Assembly (NCBI GenBank): GCA_902651635.1
Contig: CACRSC010000134.1
Coordinates: 170,826 to 234,825 of the forward strand
Source: Mastigamoeba balamuthi
Taxonomy: Eukaryota; Evosea; Mastigamoebida; Mastigamoebidae
Direction of reading: 5' to 3'
DNA: 64,000 nucleotides
Position numbers and translations under genes: made by a program. Numbering within the stretch: position 1 is the first letter of the stretch; every line of letters starts with the position of its first letter. A model generated the notes under the pieces. That model made no database searches, had not been told where the DNA came from, and was given only the letters and a program-made list of their open reading frames with translations. Shown piece after piece: positions 20,115 through 31,912 of the stretch.

Positions 20115-21878
20115 ATGTCCGTTGTCTCTGCGCTGTGCTGGGTGGGCCGTGGCAAGTTCAAGGCCATCCCCGTGGAGGACCCCGAGGCCCAGGACGCCGA
20201 TGAGGACGAGGACGAGGACGTCGTAGCGCCCGCCGCCCCCCAGGCCTCGGCCAAGTCCGTGCCGCCGCCCCTCTCCCCACCGCCCTGACACAGCGCGCGC
20301 CCAGGGACGACGCCATGATCGACCCCGAGCTCGCCGAGTACGGACTCGACAAGTACGACGAGGAAGACGGTGTGTAAAGCGCTGGGGGGGTCTTGCGGCG
20401 GACTGACGGGCAACGGCCAGACGGCGAGGACAGGATGATGACGGCGATCGTGTACAAGGACTCGGCCGAGGACCCCAACCTCGTCGAGCCCGAGGACGAC
20501 AGCGACGTCGAGGAGGAGACGATCATGCAGAGCGACATGTTCGTTCTGGCCGCGACGACCGAGGTCTCGGACGACTACTCGCACCTCGACGTGCACCTCT
20601 ACGAGGAGGGCGACCGCAACATGTTCTGCCACCACGACACGATGCTGCCGGCGTTCCCCCTCTGCCTCGCGTGGATGGACGCCGTGCCCGGGGGGAACCC
20701 CAGCGACGTCGGGAACTTCTGCGCCGTCGGCACGTGCGAGAAGGCCATCGAGATCTGGGACCTCGACGTCAAGGACCCGCTCGAGGCCGCGGCCACGCTC
20801 GGCGGCTTTGACGAGTCCAAGAGCAGGCTCAAGCGCAAGAAGACCCACGCCGTCAAGCCCGACAGCCACCGCGACGCCGTCATGTCTCTCTCGTGGAACA
20901 AGATCAAGAGGTCTGTCGTTCTCCCCCCCCCCCTCTCTTCAATTGATATCGTTGCTCACTTGTTGGCCGTGTGCATACAATTATACAGGAATATTCTGGC
21001 CTCGGGGTCCGCGGACAACACAGTCAAGACGTGGGATGTGAACACGCTGCAGAACATCCACACGTACGGGCACCACACGGGCAAGGTCCAGGTTGTCGCG
21101 TGGCACCCGTCGGAGCCGTCGGTCATGCTGACGTGCTCGTACGACCGCCGCGCGTGCGTCGTCGACTCGCGCACGGACGTCCTCTCGCTGCAGTGGCGCC
21201 TCGACGCGGACCCCGAGTCGGCCGACTGGGTCTCGTACTCGCCGGCGCGCTTCCTCCTGAGCACCGAGGACGGCAACGTCCGCCTGTTCGACGCCCAGGC
21301 GGCCGCCGCCCCCGCGGAGGGTGCGGCCAGCAAGGGCTCCGCGCCCGTCTGGACGCTCTCTGCGCACTCCAAGGCCGTCTCGTGCATTGCACAGAGCCCC
21401 GTGCCCGGCTTCATTGTCACCGGCTCGGTCGACCGCCACGTCAAGCTCTGGAACATCACTGGCAACCCTGTCTGCCTGTATGGCCAGGACACCTCTGTGC
21501 GTTCATTCCGCCGGTGACCGCCCGCCCGTCGCTGACGCGCGCCCTCCCCCGCAGACTGCGATCTACAGCGCGGCGTTCTCGCCCGAGTCCCCGTTCCTGC
21601 TGGCGATCGGCAGCGGTGCGGGCGTGCGCGTCTGGGACACGCTCGAGCTTGCGAGCGTTCACAAGGCGTTCGCACCGGCGAATGCCAAGCCGCCCTCTGG
21701 CAAGCTCACCGAGATCCTGCCGCCTGGCGCCGGCGAGGAGGACGAGGAGGAGGCGGAGATGATGGCGGGTGGCTCCCGGGGCGCTGCTGCTGCCGCTGCC
21801 GCACCCAGGCTTCCCAAGGTCAAGAAGTCCAAGAAGAAGCCGGTCCTGAAAATGACCACCAAGAAGCACCCGAAGTGA
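20115..21878 (+). CDS. PWP1: Periodic tryptophan protein 1 (PWP1) homologue, WD40 ribosome biogenesis factor
   Basis: The start at 20115 (MSVVSALCWVGRGKFKA) matches the PWP1 N-terminus. It is followed by an acidic stretch and, after short introns, MIDPELAEYGLDKYDEED, also typical of PWP1. The WD repeats include FCAVGTCEKAIEIWDLDV, ILASGSADNTVKTWDV, AVSCIAQSPVPGFIVTGS with RHVKLWNI, and FLLAIGSGAGVRVWDT. The C-terminal tail is acidic and then lysine-rich (KVKKSKKKP), fitting nucleolar localisation. Introns lie at about 20256-20301, 20370-20419, 20911-20988 and 21498-21554; the last has a GTGCGT donor. PWP1 acts in pre-rRNA processing and rDNA chromatin. Confidence 0.88.
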
Positions 21879-21936
21879 GGAGTAGGGGGCCCACACAACA
21901 GGATAGCTCTATTCCGTTTCGTTTTCAGCTGCATCG

Positions 21937-22466
21937 TCAGTCGGTGGAGACCTCGACGTCCATGCCTTCGCTCTCGTCGCTCAGGACGATCTGGCAGGCC
22001 AGCCTCGACCTGCGCGTGGCGGTGGCCCAAGGGGTGGTCGGTGGCGTGTCGCCCGAGGAAGAAGGAGGCAGCGCACGTCGGGTGGCGCTTGCCGACCATC
22101 GAGAGGAAAACCTCCTCCTTACCGTTGGCCTGGGGCAGCTTGTCGTAGTGGCTCTTGTCGATGGTCACCCTGCACAGGCCGCACCCCAGGGTGCCGTCGC
22201 AGGGCGCTGCAGGCGCAGAGAAGGGGTGGCGTGAGAGGAGACGGCAGGCGGGGCCACCGGCGGGGCAGTGGCGCACCGTCGACGAAGACGCCGTTGTTCT
22301 TCAGCGAGTCGAGCAGAGTTTGCCCCGGCTCGGCGTCTTCGATGCGCCGGACGCTGCCGGTGGTCTCCTTGACGGTGTAGCTGAGCCAGCGCGAGGGCTG
22401 GGCGGCGCGCGGGGCGCGGGAGGGCGCGCAGGCGGCGGCGGCGGCGCGGACGCGGGAGCACAGCAT
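21937..22466 (-). CDS. Mitochondrial-type [2Fe-2S] ferredoxin
   Basis: The start at 22466 (MLCSRVRAAAAACAPS) begins an Arg/Ala-rich, acid-free leader of about 35 residues that looks like an organelle targeting sequence. The ferredoxin core has CDGTLGCGLC (C-x5-C-x2-C) and, after a GTGCGC intron, the fourth ligand in SRLACQIVLSDESEG. Another GTGCGC intron (about 22278-22210) splits VFVDG from the cluster-binding exon. Stop at 21937-21939. This is the adrenodoxin/Yah1 group that feeds electrons to Fe-S cluster assembly. The gene converges on PWP1 with about 60 bp between stops. Confidence 0.87.
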
Positions 22467-22641
22467 CGTTTCCTGACGATCGGGAAATAAAAGTGACTGT
22501 TGATGTAACAGGTGACGCAAAGTGTGACGTAAACGGGTGCGCGGTCCCGCTGATTTTTGGTGTTGCCCCCTCTCTCCTCTCTTTTCTTTCGTCCTCTTCT
22601 TTCCGTCCCTTCCCGAGGCTTTGAGAGGGCCCGCATCTAGG

Positions 22642-23329
<688 letters not shown>

Positions 23330-23522
23330 ACATGCTGCGCGCGCATACCTGCATGTGGCCCACGGACCCCCGTCCTAGAGTCTCCCTCGGAGGCGGGGCG
23401 AGGCCTCTGGGGGCGCGGGAGAGATGAAGGACGGGCCCTTTTGCCTGTCAATGTAGTCCCTCTTTGATCCCCCTCAGGCAGCTCTTTCTCCGAGGGGGAG
23501 CCAGACCTCAAAGCCTCACCTC

Positions 23523-23554
23523 CGAATAAATCCCGTTCAAACAAACTTTATTCG
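23523..23554. terminator. Inverted repeat carrying poly(A) signals for two convergent genes
   Basis: CGAATAAA (23523-23530) and TTTATTCG (23547-23554) form an exact 8-bp inverted repeat with a 16-bp spacer. The left arm gives AATAAA for the plus-strand ubiquitin-S27a gene. The right arm gives AATAAA for the minus-strand RAD51 paralogue, whose stop is only about 22 bp away. Confidence 0.65.
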
Positions 23555-23575
23555 TTTTTCCTATCGCCTTCTGTT

Positions 23576-24726
23576 CTAGTGGTCGTTGGCCACGGGTGCC
23601 GCTCCCGTCCCCACCAGCGTGTAGGCGCACGCGGAACCCGCAGGCCCGTCGGTGCATTTGACCAGCGTGGCTCTGTAGCCCTGCTGCGCGCCGGCCGCGA
23701 AGACGCAGTCGCCCGAGGGCCGCCCGAAGCCCGGCTGCGCTGGCTCCACAATGACTCGCCTGTGCGGCACGGCCTTCCACGTCTCGCCCAGCGCAGCCTT
23801 GAGCTCCCCCTTCCTCTCCGACCTCGCCGTCCAGTTGGTGACCTACGGGGTGTCCGGTTCCGCGCCGTCAGTGCGCGGGCTCTCGTCCAGGAGACGGAGC
23901 GCACGAGAACAGCGACTGCGTGGCGCTGCGCGATGGCCTTGAGGAGGGACGCGATGCGCGAGGCCTGAGCGTGGCCGTGGGGCGGGGGGCCCAGCGCCGG
24001 CGACAGCACAGCGGCGACCGAGTCGACCACCAGCAGCGCCAGCCGGGGCCTCTTCCACAGCGTGCCGGAGCCGTCCTCCAGCGCCGCGAGCAGCCCCTCC
24101 AGCGCCGCGACGACCGCCCCCGCGTCGTGGGCCACGACCCTGCGCACCGAGACGAGCGACTCGACCATGTCGCCCGGGTCCGCGAAGAAGCCGCCCGCTG
24201 TCGCCGCGCACTGCGCCATAGCCATGAAGCGCTCGCCGCTGAACGAGCCGCACGTGTCGACGTACGCGACGGCCCCCGCGAGCGACGCGCGCAGTGCCGC
24301 GGCGTTGCATAGGTGCGACTTGCCCGTCGCCGGCGGCCCCGCCACTGCAGGCGGCTGAGCTGAGCGCACACGGAACACCGCTCACTGCTGTATGGCGGCA
24401 CCTTCGACAATTGATCCGGGCCTGAGGGAGAGCAGAGCGTCCAGCTCGGGACAGCCGGTCCCCACAGGCGGCAGCGAGGCAGCGTGCTTCTCGACGTCCA
24501 GCAGCACGCGGTACGGCAGCGCAGGGCTGCAGAGGAGCGCGTTGGCAGCGGCCGAGGAGCGCAGCAGAGCCTCGCGGGGCAGACAGGCCGACGACGCGGT
24601 GGGGTCGTCGGGAGAGCAGCGGCAGAGGTCCGAGGTGCGCAGCACCCGCAGGGGCTCCAGGGCGGCACGCACGCCGCGCGGGACGAAGTCGTCGCCGAGG
24701 TCGGAGAGGCGGCTCTCGGAGAGCAT
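23576..24726 (-). CDS. RAD51 paralogue, closest in feel to RAD51D
   Basis: The start at 24726 (MLSESRLSDLGDDFVPRG). The linker motif VGTGCPELDALLSLRPGS corresponds to the family signature before Walker A. A short GTGCCG intron (about 24404-24350) joins it to VAGPPATGKSHLCNAAAL, the Walker A loop. Walker B is RLALLVVDSVAAVL, preceded by a loop of the expected length. A GTGCGC intron (about 23910-23845) joins HAVAVLV to TNWTARSERKGELKAALG, the RAD51D/XRCC3-like downstream part. Stop at 23576-23578. These ATPases help load RAD51 in homologous recombination. RAD51D is chosen over XRCC3 on the linker and length, with moderate confidence. Confidence 0.75.
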
Positions 24727-24866
24727 TTGCGAGACAGAATCCAGATATCCCGCAGGAGATTCCTCAGCAGATAATCAGATATCTGGCCGATTTCCCCCCG
24801 AGTGAATCAAAACCGACTTTGGGTGTTTGAACCGGCGGAGCGCGGAACGGCGTGCGGGGGGACAGA
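24727..24866. promoter_or_regulatory. Short divergent promoter (RAD51 paralogue / CLEC16A)
   Basis: The 140 bp between two outward-reading ATGs contain CCAGATATCCCG (24741-24752) and CAGATATCTGG (24776-24786). CCAGATAT and ATATCTGG are inverted copies of each other. GATTCC and GATTTCC occur alongside. This is the clearest example of the recurring GATAT element. Confidence 0.5.
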
Positions 24867-27800
24867 TGTCCTGGCTGAAGAAGAACCGGTTTTCCCTCGA
24901 CCACCTCAGGCACGCACCCTCGCACGAAAGACGTCCCTTCTCCCCCTGACGCGCAGGGCCGCAGGGACCTCTGCGTGGTGCTCGGGCCGTACCTCGATCC
25001 GAGCGCCGAGGTGACCGACCAGAACCGCCCCGCCGTCATCGAGGCTGTGCGAGACATGGGCGAGGTCCTCGTCTGGGGCGACCAGAACCAGCCGGGGTTC
25101 TTCGAGTGCGCTCCCCCCCGCAGTGGCTGCGCGCCCGCTATGCCAGATTCTCAGCGGCTGCAAACGCTGCAGATTCTTCCTGGAGAAGAACATGACGCAG
25201 GCGCTGGTCAACCTCCTGCGCCAGAAGAACAAGCCACTCAAGATCCAGATCATGCAGACACTCAGCATCCTCATCGAGAACCTGCAGGAGCAGAACTCGC
25301 TCTGTGCGCCACCCGCATTCCTCACATTGAATTCGATCCGTGCTGTGCTGTGCTGACTGACGACCTCTGGGGGGGGCGAACGTGACAGACTACCTGCTGT
25401 CCAACAACCTCATCAACAACCTGATCGTGAAGGACTTTGACTACGCAGACGAGGACCTGCTGGCGTACTGCATCTCGTTCCTCAAGTCGCTCTCGCTCAA
25501 GCTCGACGCGCGCTCCGTGCACTTCTTCTTCGACGACGAGACGGGCCAGTTCCCCCTCTTCACCAAGGCCCTCAACTTCTTCGACCACCGCGAGAGCATG
25601 GTCCGGATCGCCGTCAGGGTCATCACGTCCAGCGTCTTCGCGAGTCCGTCCCCCTCCCCCCACCTGCTCAACCACACACGCTTGGCAACGCAGCCCTGAC
25701 CGAGGGCACTCAAACTGTGCGCAGTCAACGACCCGTCCGTGCGAGCGTTCGTCATGAAGACGGCACCCACGCACTTTGAGAACTGCATCAAGTACATACG
25801 GAGGTGCTGCCATGCGCTCGAGAACGTGTCGTCCAAGGGGTCGCCAGCGGACAGGGGGCGCGCCAAGGCGATGTCGGACGAGATCGCGGACAACTTCTGC
25901 CACCTGCAGGACGTCCTGAACCTCAACAACGAGCAGCTCAGCCAGATCGTCATACGCAAGACGCTCGAGGTCCTCATCGAGGACCACCTCTGCAAGTCGC
26001 TCTGCGCTGCGTCCGCTCCGGAGGCAAGCAGGCAGTCCGCCCGACCGCCACTGACAGGACCGCGACAGGACAAAGTGTCGCCCAAGGTGGCGCTGTTCGT
26101 GCTCACGATCTTCTTCGACACGTTCAAGAGCAGGGTGCTGGTGAACTCGGTGGGAGACCTGCTGTTCCACCCGGACCCAGAGGAGGACCTTCGACGCCTG
26201 TTCCCTGCGCCAGAGGGCGGGGACATCTCGAGCGACAGGAGCAGCTCGCCACAGGTCGACGCGCCCAAGTTTGCCAACAGGTGCCTGGAGGTCCTGCTCT
26301 CCTTTGTGGGCAAGAGCGACGCGCTGTCGTACATGACAGAGCTCCTCATCTGCTCTTTCGCGCGGAACCCGTCCGTGTCCAAAGAGCTGCTCGAGGAAAC
26401 CGGGCTTGGGGGCAGCCCGCCGGCCAAGCTCGAGGTGCCGGCGCCAAAGGAGACTCCCAACGCCGCGCCGGGCGCGCCCAGGTCGCGCATGAAGCACTCG
26501 TGGTGCGTCTGCTTCAGCGACGCCCCGCAGGACCACATGGAGGACCCCGTCGCCATCCAAGAGGTCACCACAGAGGACACGGCGACCAAGGCGGATGCAC
26601 AGCCGCAAGAAGGCACCGCTCCTGTCGCTGCTACCGGCACCGCGGTTGCCCCCGCGCAGGGCGAACAGACGGCAGAGGAGCACGCGCGATACGCAGCGAT
26701 GGGCCGCGAGTTCCTGGTGGCCCTGGTCAACAGGCTCGTCCGTGTGCTGCTCAACAGCTCCAAGTACCGGCTGCCGACTGTGCAGCTGACGCTGTTCCTG
26801 CTGAAGGAGCTCGCCGACAACGGCGACGTGCTGTCGATGCTGTCTGCGGAGCACGTCGGGGACCTTGACCGCAAGTACCTCAAGTCGACCATCAAGGTCA
26901 ACTCGCACATCAACGGATCGCTCAAGGACATTTTCCTGGAGCTCTTCGAGGGTGTCCTCGAGCGCTACAAGAGTGCGTCATTCCCTGCTCTGACCTGGTG
27001 CCTCACAGGGAGCTACTTACTAGGGCCGAGCTTCGACACATTCCTGCGCGACGGCGAATTGGTCGTCGTCACGAGCGCTGCGAACTCAGACGGTGCGAGC
27101 CTGCTGGGTGACGACGGCGAGTCCTCACGGCTTTCTCCAGAGGTGAAGCCGAGCGGCGAGGCCGACAAGACAGAGAGGGCAATTCAGAAGTTCCTCGTTC
27201 TGCGCGCCCTGAAGCTCGTGCTCAAGAGGCAGAAGGACGACGCCCTGCCCCTCAGGAGCATTCCCATGCCCAAGGTCTCTCCCAACGAGTTCTTCCTCAT
27301 GGGTTCATCCGCCACCCCCTTCTCCAAGCTTCTGACGCGAGGCTCCGAGCAGACTCGAAGACGGTCTCGATCTCGTTCCAGGGGTTCCAGGCCGGCCAGA
27401 AGAAGGCGATGCACAAGTGCTTTGTGGTCTACGAGGGCGCGCTCCTCGTCCTGGACCCGCCAGAGGGCCCGATCATCTTCCAGAAGGGCCGGCAGGACAA
27501 GCCGCGCTCGGCCCTGATCAGCGCGGTCCTGCCGCTGCAGAGCATCATGTCCGAGGTCCTGCCGCAGCCCGCCAACGCCCTCAACGTCGTCTGCATACCC
27601 AAGTGCTGGAAGATGCAGATGGTGTTCCCCACCGAGCGCCACTGCCGGGAGGCCAACGTCGTCCTCGGCCAGGCGAGGGACATCGCCCGCCAGTACAAGC
27701 TGAGCCAGATCTACGCGATGACGGGGTACGTCGTCGAGCAGAGGCCGGCGGTGGCCTCCCCGCCCGCGGTCGCCAACAGCACGGCGGCCGAGCGCCTGCG

Positions 27801-27993
27801 CGTGCCGTCGGCCCCGCTGCCGGCAGACGGCACCGCGCCGGGGCAGGCGCCCAAGTCGCCCGAGAAGCCGGCGCGGCGCCCGGAGCCCACCGCGTACGTG
27901 CCGTCGTACGCGTTCCCGGGCAAAGGGCCGATGCCGCGCATGTCGATGGACATCGTCCGAAAACGACCGGACAACCGTGGCGGCTTTCGGTAA
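24867..27993 (+). CDS. CLEC16A: CLEC16A / Ema homologue (FPL-domain endosomal protein)
   Basis: The start at 24867 (MSWLKKNRFSLDHLR). The FPL domain is assembled from exons DLCVVLGPYLDPSAEV, VLVWGDQNQPGFFE, FFLEKNMTQALVNLLRQ, YYLLSNNLINNLIVKDFD, SLKLDARSVHFFFDD and NFFDHRESMVRIAVRVIT, closely matching the animal protein in order and spacing. The first intron appears to be GC-AG (donor GCACGC after 24908); the next two have GTGCGC donors. The middle is acidic and low in complexity (about 26410-26700), and the C-terminal part is conserved-looking (FVVYEGALLVLDPPEGP) with a Pro-rich tail. Stop at 27991-27993. CLEC16A/Ema acts in late-endosome maturation, autophagy and mitophagy with ubiquitin ligases. 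Confidence 0.88.
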
Positions 27994-28199
27994 AAAACAG
28001 ACTCAGTGTACTTCCACGCCCGTGGAAACCGGATCCCTGTTCAAACAAACACGCAATCAACCGAGCTTTTGGAAACCGCCGAGACGACCGGAACGACGCA
28101 CACTGGCCATCGTTAATCCCTGTATTGGTGCAACGCAAACGGCAAAAGAGGGAGGAGATGCGGTCTGGAGATGGGGCGCGGCGACTGGGAGGGGACGTC

Positions 28200-28805
28200 T
28201 CAGTCGCACGACGCGCAGCCGTGGCAGCCGCAGTGGACGCACTCGACGACGCGGCCCTCCTCGAGGTTCTTCTTGGGCACACGGCAGATGCACGTCTTGT
28301 TGTAGTTGTGGTCCTGGCTCATGATGCACTGCAGGCAGCAGAGCCGCTCGTACCCCGTCTGCGGCACAGACAGACACAAAAATATAAATGAGATTCTGCC
28401 TGGAGGGGTGGATATCAACCCCACCTTCTTCCACTTGGCGATGAGGTTGGCGTCGCCGTAGCCCATGCGGATGCACCAGTCGTAGAGCTCGCGCGAGATC
28501 TCCTTCTTCTTGTAGAACATCTCGTAGAGGAACCTGCTGCGCTCGTGGTGGATGCGCATGATGGGCCACGTGGTCTCCACCTTCCTCTTGGTGTCCCTGG
28601 GCTCGTTCTCGGCTGCGGTTGCCGCGCGCAGAGCCCAACCCCGGGGGTGAGACACGAGACGGGGGGCCGCCGGGTGGGCGACGGTTCACGCGGCGCTGGC
28701 GCGGCACGCACCGTCTCTCATGCGGCGCTCGAAGTCCTGGATGGTCTCCTCGATCTTCTCCCACCCCGCAGGCGGCACATCGCGCGAAGTCCTGACCTTA
28801 GGCAT
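28200..28805 (-). CDS. BUD31: BUD31 / G10 spliceosomal protein
   Basis: The start at 28805 gives [20 protein letters not shown], close to the G10 family N-terminus. A GTGCGT intron (about 28710-28620) joins RRMRD to [17 protein letters not shown], and a GTGGGG intron (about 28430-28360) joins LIAKWKK to [12 protein letters not shown]. The C-terminal zinc cluster is [18 protein letters not shown]...CGCHGCASC. Stop at 28200-28202. At about 145 residues it is full length. BUD31 sits in the activated spliceosome (NTC-related). Confidence 0.93.
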
Positions 28806-28909
28806 TTCAGAGCCGCGCACGAGAAAGTTCCTCTGAATGAAGATTCTGACGTAGTATCGGGTGAGGAATAATATCCAAGCAAAGATATTCCGTCAGTGCG
28901 CTTGGAGGA
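28806..28909. promoter_or_regulatory. Short divergent promoter (BUD31 / RPP21)
   Basis: The 104 bp between divergent starts contain AGATATTCCGTCA at 28883-28895 and AATATCC at 28871-28877, two versions of the recurring GATAT element. No TATA box is obvious. Confidence 0.45.
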
Positions 28910-29518
28910 ATGGACGCGCGCCCGAGCTCGCGGCCCCAGGCCCAAGCGGGGACAAAGAACAAGAAGAAGCTCGCAGTGCTGGACCAGGGGAGAATGCGAG
29001 TGAACTACCTCTACCAGGCCGCCACGCTGATGGCCGGCGTGAACCGCGACCTCGCGGCCTTCTACTCGCAGCAGATGCGCCGCGTCGCGCTCAAGAACAC
29101 CTTCCGCCTGTGCGGCAGCGCCAAAATCAATTGATTTGCGCCCCCTGATATCTCGGAATTGCCTGCGCCCAGGGCCCCGGATATCAAGCGGAATCTGTGC
29201 AAGCAGTGCGGGTTCCCGCTGCACGGCAGGAACGGGAGCAGCACGCGCCTGCGGACCAAGGCAGGGCTCAAGGTCGCCGTGGTCAGGTGCTCGCGGTGCT
29301 CGTGCACGCGCTCGCTGCCGACGAACTACGCGACGCCGCGGAAGCCGCGAGAGGCCGCCACCAGCGGGCCGCAGGAGCCCGCGGCGGCCACAGCGGCGGC
29401 AGGGGCGCCGCAGGAGCCGCTGCAGGCCGCTGCCATTGCCCCGGAGGCCGCTCCGGCGGCCCAGGAGCAGCCCCAAGCCACGCGCGTGGACCACAGCACA
29501 GAAGAGCCAACACAGTAG
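28910..29518 (+). CDS. RPP21: RNase P/MRP protein subunit RPP21 (Rpr2)
   Basis: The start at 28910 (MDARPSSRPQAQAGTK). The helical region RVNYLYQAATLMAGVNRD is typical. An intron with a GTGCGG donor (about 29110-29174) joins NTFRL to APDIKRNLCKQCGFPL. Zinc ligands are CKQC and CSRCSC. The last 60 residues are an Ala/Gln/Pro-rich tail not usual for the family. Stop at 29516-29518. This subunit helps process the 5' ends of pre-tRNA. Confidence 0.85.
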
Positions 29519-29772
29519 CCCCTGCGTCAGTGTTGGGCCGGCCTATGTCAACTGCTTTTCTGCCAGCTGACGTCACCGCGATATCCGCAGATTCAATTCC
29601 TGGTTCCCCTATATTCGGCGCCACGGCAATTATTGACGACAGCGCGGCGAAGATTCCTCCGGTCCCTATTTTCATTATTTGAAGTCAGTCGCATCTGCTG
29701 CGTCCCCCGCCCTCCCTTTTTAAAAATCACACCGAGTCTTTCCCGCCCCGGGGTCGCCCCTCCTCAACGGCC

Positions 29773-30828
29773 ATGAAGCGTGCGCACCAGCCCGACTGCG
29801 ACATGGACTGCGCGACGGGCCCCGCGCCCCCGGCGCCCTCGCGCAGGCGCTACGCCCCCGCGCTCTGCCCCGACGGCGCCGACGACGGCAGCGACGGCAG
29901 CGGCGACTCGCCCGCCTTCGCCGCGGCCCTCCGCAAGCGCCTGCTCGAGGCGGAGCTCCCCGCGGACCCCCGGCAGCAGCCGCGCGGCAAGCGGCGCAGG
30001 GAGATGGAGCCCGAGCAGGAGAGCAGCCTCGACGCTGTCGCCAAAAGGTGCACCCGAGACCCGCGCAGACAATTGCGCCGGCGGAAAAATGCCTCGTCTG
30101 GGCAATTGATGCTCCTGGGAATTAATTTCTCCGCGGTGACGTTTTTTCTGACGGATTTCCGGTTCTCTCTCTCTCTCTCGCTTTCCGCAAGCAGGGTCGT
30201 CGCGTGGCTGGTCGAGATGGCGGGGCGCGAGGGAGGAGGGCTGCCGGGGACGAGGGCCAGGCTCGAGTCGGCGATCGCGCCGCTGTGCAGGCACGCGCTG
30301 CAGGTGGACGCGCGCGTGGTGCTGTACCACCTCATCTTCAACCACGTGGTCGCCATGGTCCACTACGACCCCGCGGCGCCGTGCGGCAGCGGGCAGTCGT
30401 CCCCCGTCGACGACGAGTGCCGCGTCGCGGGCCTGCGCCTCGTGCCCAACACGGGCATCGACCTCGCCGCGCTGAGGTCTGGCGGGTTCACGGGCATCGT
30501 GCCCTCGTCGTCGTCGTCGCAGGACGACAGGTTCTCGGACGAGTTCGTCGAGGCGTTCTGGAGGGCCGCCGCGTGGGTGCAGTCGAACAGGTCGATGCCG
30601 CAGGCGATGGCGTCGCTGCTGCCGTGCCTGGAGCAGGTCTGCGTGGTGCGCAGGGACGTGCCCGCGCGCGAGGTCGTCGACGCGCTGATGAGGCGCGGAG
30701 TCGTCGCCGAGGACGACGCGCCGGCCGCCCCGTCGAGTGTATTCGGGCAGTCGCGGCTGCTGTACAGCCTGCCGCCCTATGTGCAGAATGAACACTACTT
30801 GTCTCCCATCACCTCTACCTCTGTTTGA
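29773..30828 (+). CDS. Unknown protein, possibly with a winged-helix-like C-terminus
   Basis: The start at 29773 (MKRAHQPDCDMDCATG). The N-terminus has a low-complexity acidic/Pro/Arg region with basic clusters (QPRGKRRREM) that could be a nuclear signal. An intron from about 30047 to 30194, ending CAAGCAG, joins DAVAKR to VVAWLVEMAGREGG. The rest looks globular and mostly helical (QVDARVVLYHLIFNHVV, SDEFVEAFWRAAAWVQ, VPAREVVDALMRRGVVAE). The VPAREVVDALMRRG stretch could be a small winged helix. I do not recognise a family. Confidence 0.6.
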   Translation: MKRAHQPDCDMDCATGPAPPAPSRRRYAPALCPDGADDGSDGSGDSPAFAAALRKRLLEAELPADPRQQPRGKRRREMEPEQESSLDAVAKRCTRDPRRQLRRRKNASSGQLMLLGINFSAVTFFLTDFRFSLSLSLSASRVVAWLVEMAGREGGGLPGTRARLESAIAPLCRHALQVDARVVLYHLIFNHVVAMVHYDPAAPCGSGQSSPVDDECRVAGLRLVPNTGIDLAALRSGGFTGIVPSSSSSQDDRFSDEFVEAFWRAAAWVQSNRSMPQAMASLLPCLEQVCVVRRDVPAREVVDALMRRGVVAEDDAPAAPSSVFGQSRLLYSLPPYVQNEHYLSPITSTSV

Positions 30829-31031
30829 GGCCCTTCCTTTGCCTCCTCAGTCCCTCCCCCGTGCACGACCTCCGCACCCACCAACAGTCCCCCTTCGCTT
30901 CCAGCGGGGGGTGAGAGAGCACCCTGCATTGCATCAATCAACCCAATCCAACAGGCCAGCCGACACCCTGTGAACAGTCTACTATCGTCGTTAAGTGCGT
31001 TGCTGCGTGCCACCGCGGGGGGGGCCCCCCG

Positions 31032-31666
31032 CTACTGCGGCGGGGGAGCCATGATGGCTGTGACAAAGTCCCTGACGAACGTGACGACCGAGTTGACCCT
31101 GCGCCCCACGGCGACGGCCGCCGCGGCGCCCGGCGACAGCGGCGGCGGCCTGAAGACGTCCCTGAGCGTCGCCTGCTCGGCGCCCTGCGCCCCCACGGCC
31201 ATCCCGACCCTGTTCGCCGCAGCCCTCTCGTCCCCGCGCGCCACCACCTGCTGCTGGGGCTGCGGCAGCGCCGCTCGCGGCTGCACCAGCGGCATGTCCT
31301 CGATGACCCTGCGCCAGAGCGCGTCAGTCGCGTGTGCGCTGGGGGAGGGAGAGGAAGGGGGCGACGCACTGGAACGAGGGCGAGAAGCTGTCGAATATGC
31401 ACGCGTCTATGAACGGGTCCGAGAACGTCTTGGCCTGCATGGCGAACTCCTCGGTGACCGCGACCTGCGAGGGGCCCTCGCACAGACGCAGGGCTGCCCG
31501 AGGGGGGAGGGGTGTCAGAAGCGGGCCGACTTGGACGGGGAGGCCAGAGAGGTGTCGGACCACGGCGGTTCTGCGTCGCCAGGGGGTGAGGGCCGCGCGG
31601 GAGGGAGCACGAGCGCGGCGGAGGAGCGCAGCACACGGCGTCGGGGCTTCCAAGCAGGGCGTACAT
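31032..31666 (-). CDS. Small protein of unknown function
   Basis: The start at 31666 (MYALLGSPDAV). A short intron ending GACGCAG joins to TAVVRHLSGLPVQVGPLL. A helical exon follows (VAVTEEFAMQAKTFSDPF, IDACIFDSFSPSFQ), then a GTGCGT intron (about 31345-31285) to VIEDMPLVQPRAALPQ. The end RRVNSVVTFVRDFVTAIM is hydrophobic/helical. About 165 residues, with no recognisable domain. Upstream, 31715-31749, are two GATAT elements. The 3' end faces that of the preceding gene across about 200 bp. Confidence 0.5.
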
Positions 31667-31912
31667 GACCAGCGCGCGCCAAACACTCTACAAGAAATCC
31701 CGCCAAAGATCTTTGGGGAAATATCTTGCTCACTACGGAATATCGTCACCCAAGGCCCACTGAAATCAATACATGCTGGCTGATGCACTCGCCTGCTGCT
31801 TGAGTTTGATTCTCAGCGACGAGTTACTTTATGCCTTGGTTGTGCCGCGTAACGCCGGGGATCAAACGCGCAGCGTTAACAGTTGATTATTTTGGCCCCC
31901 TCGAGCGGGTTT

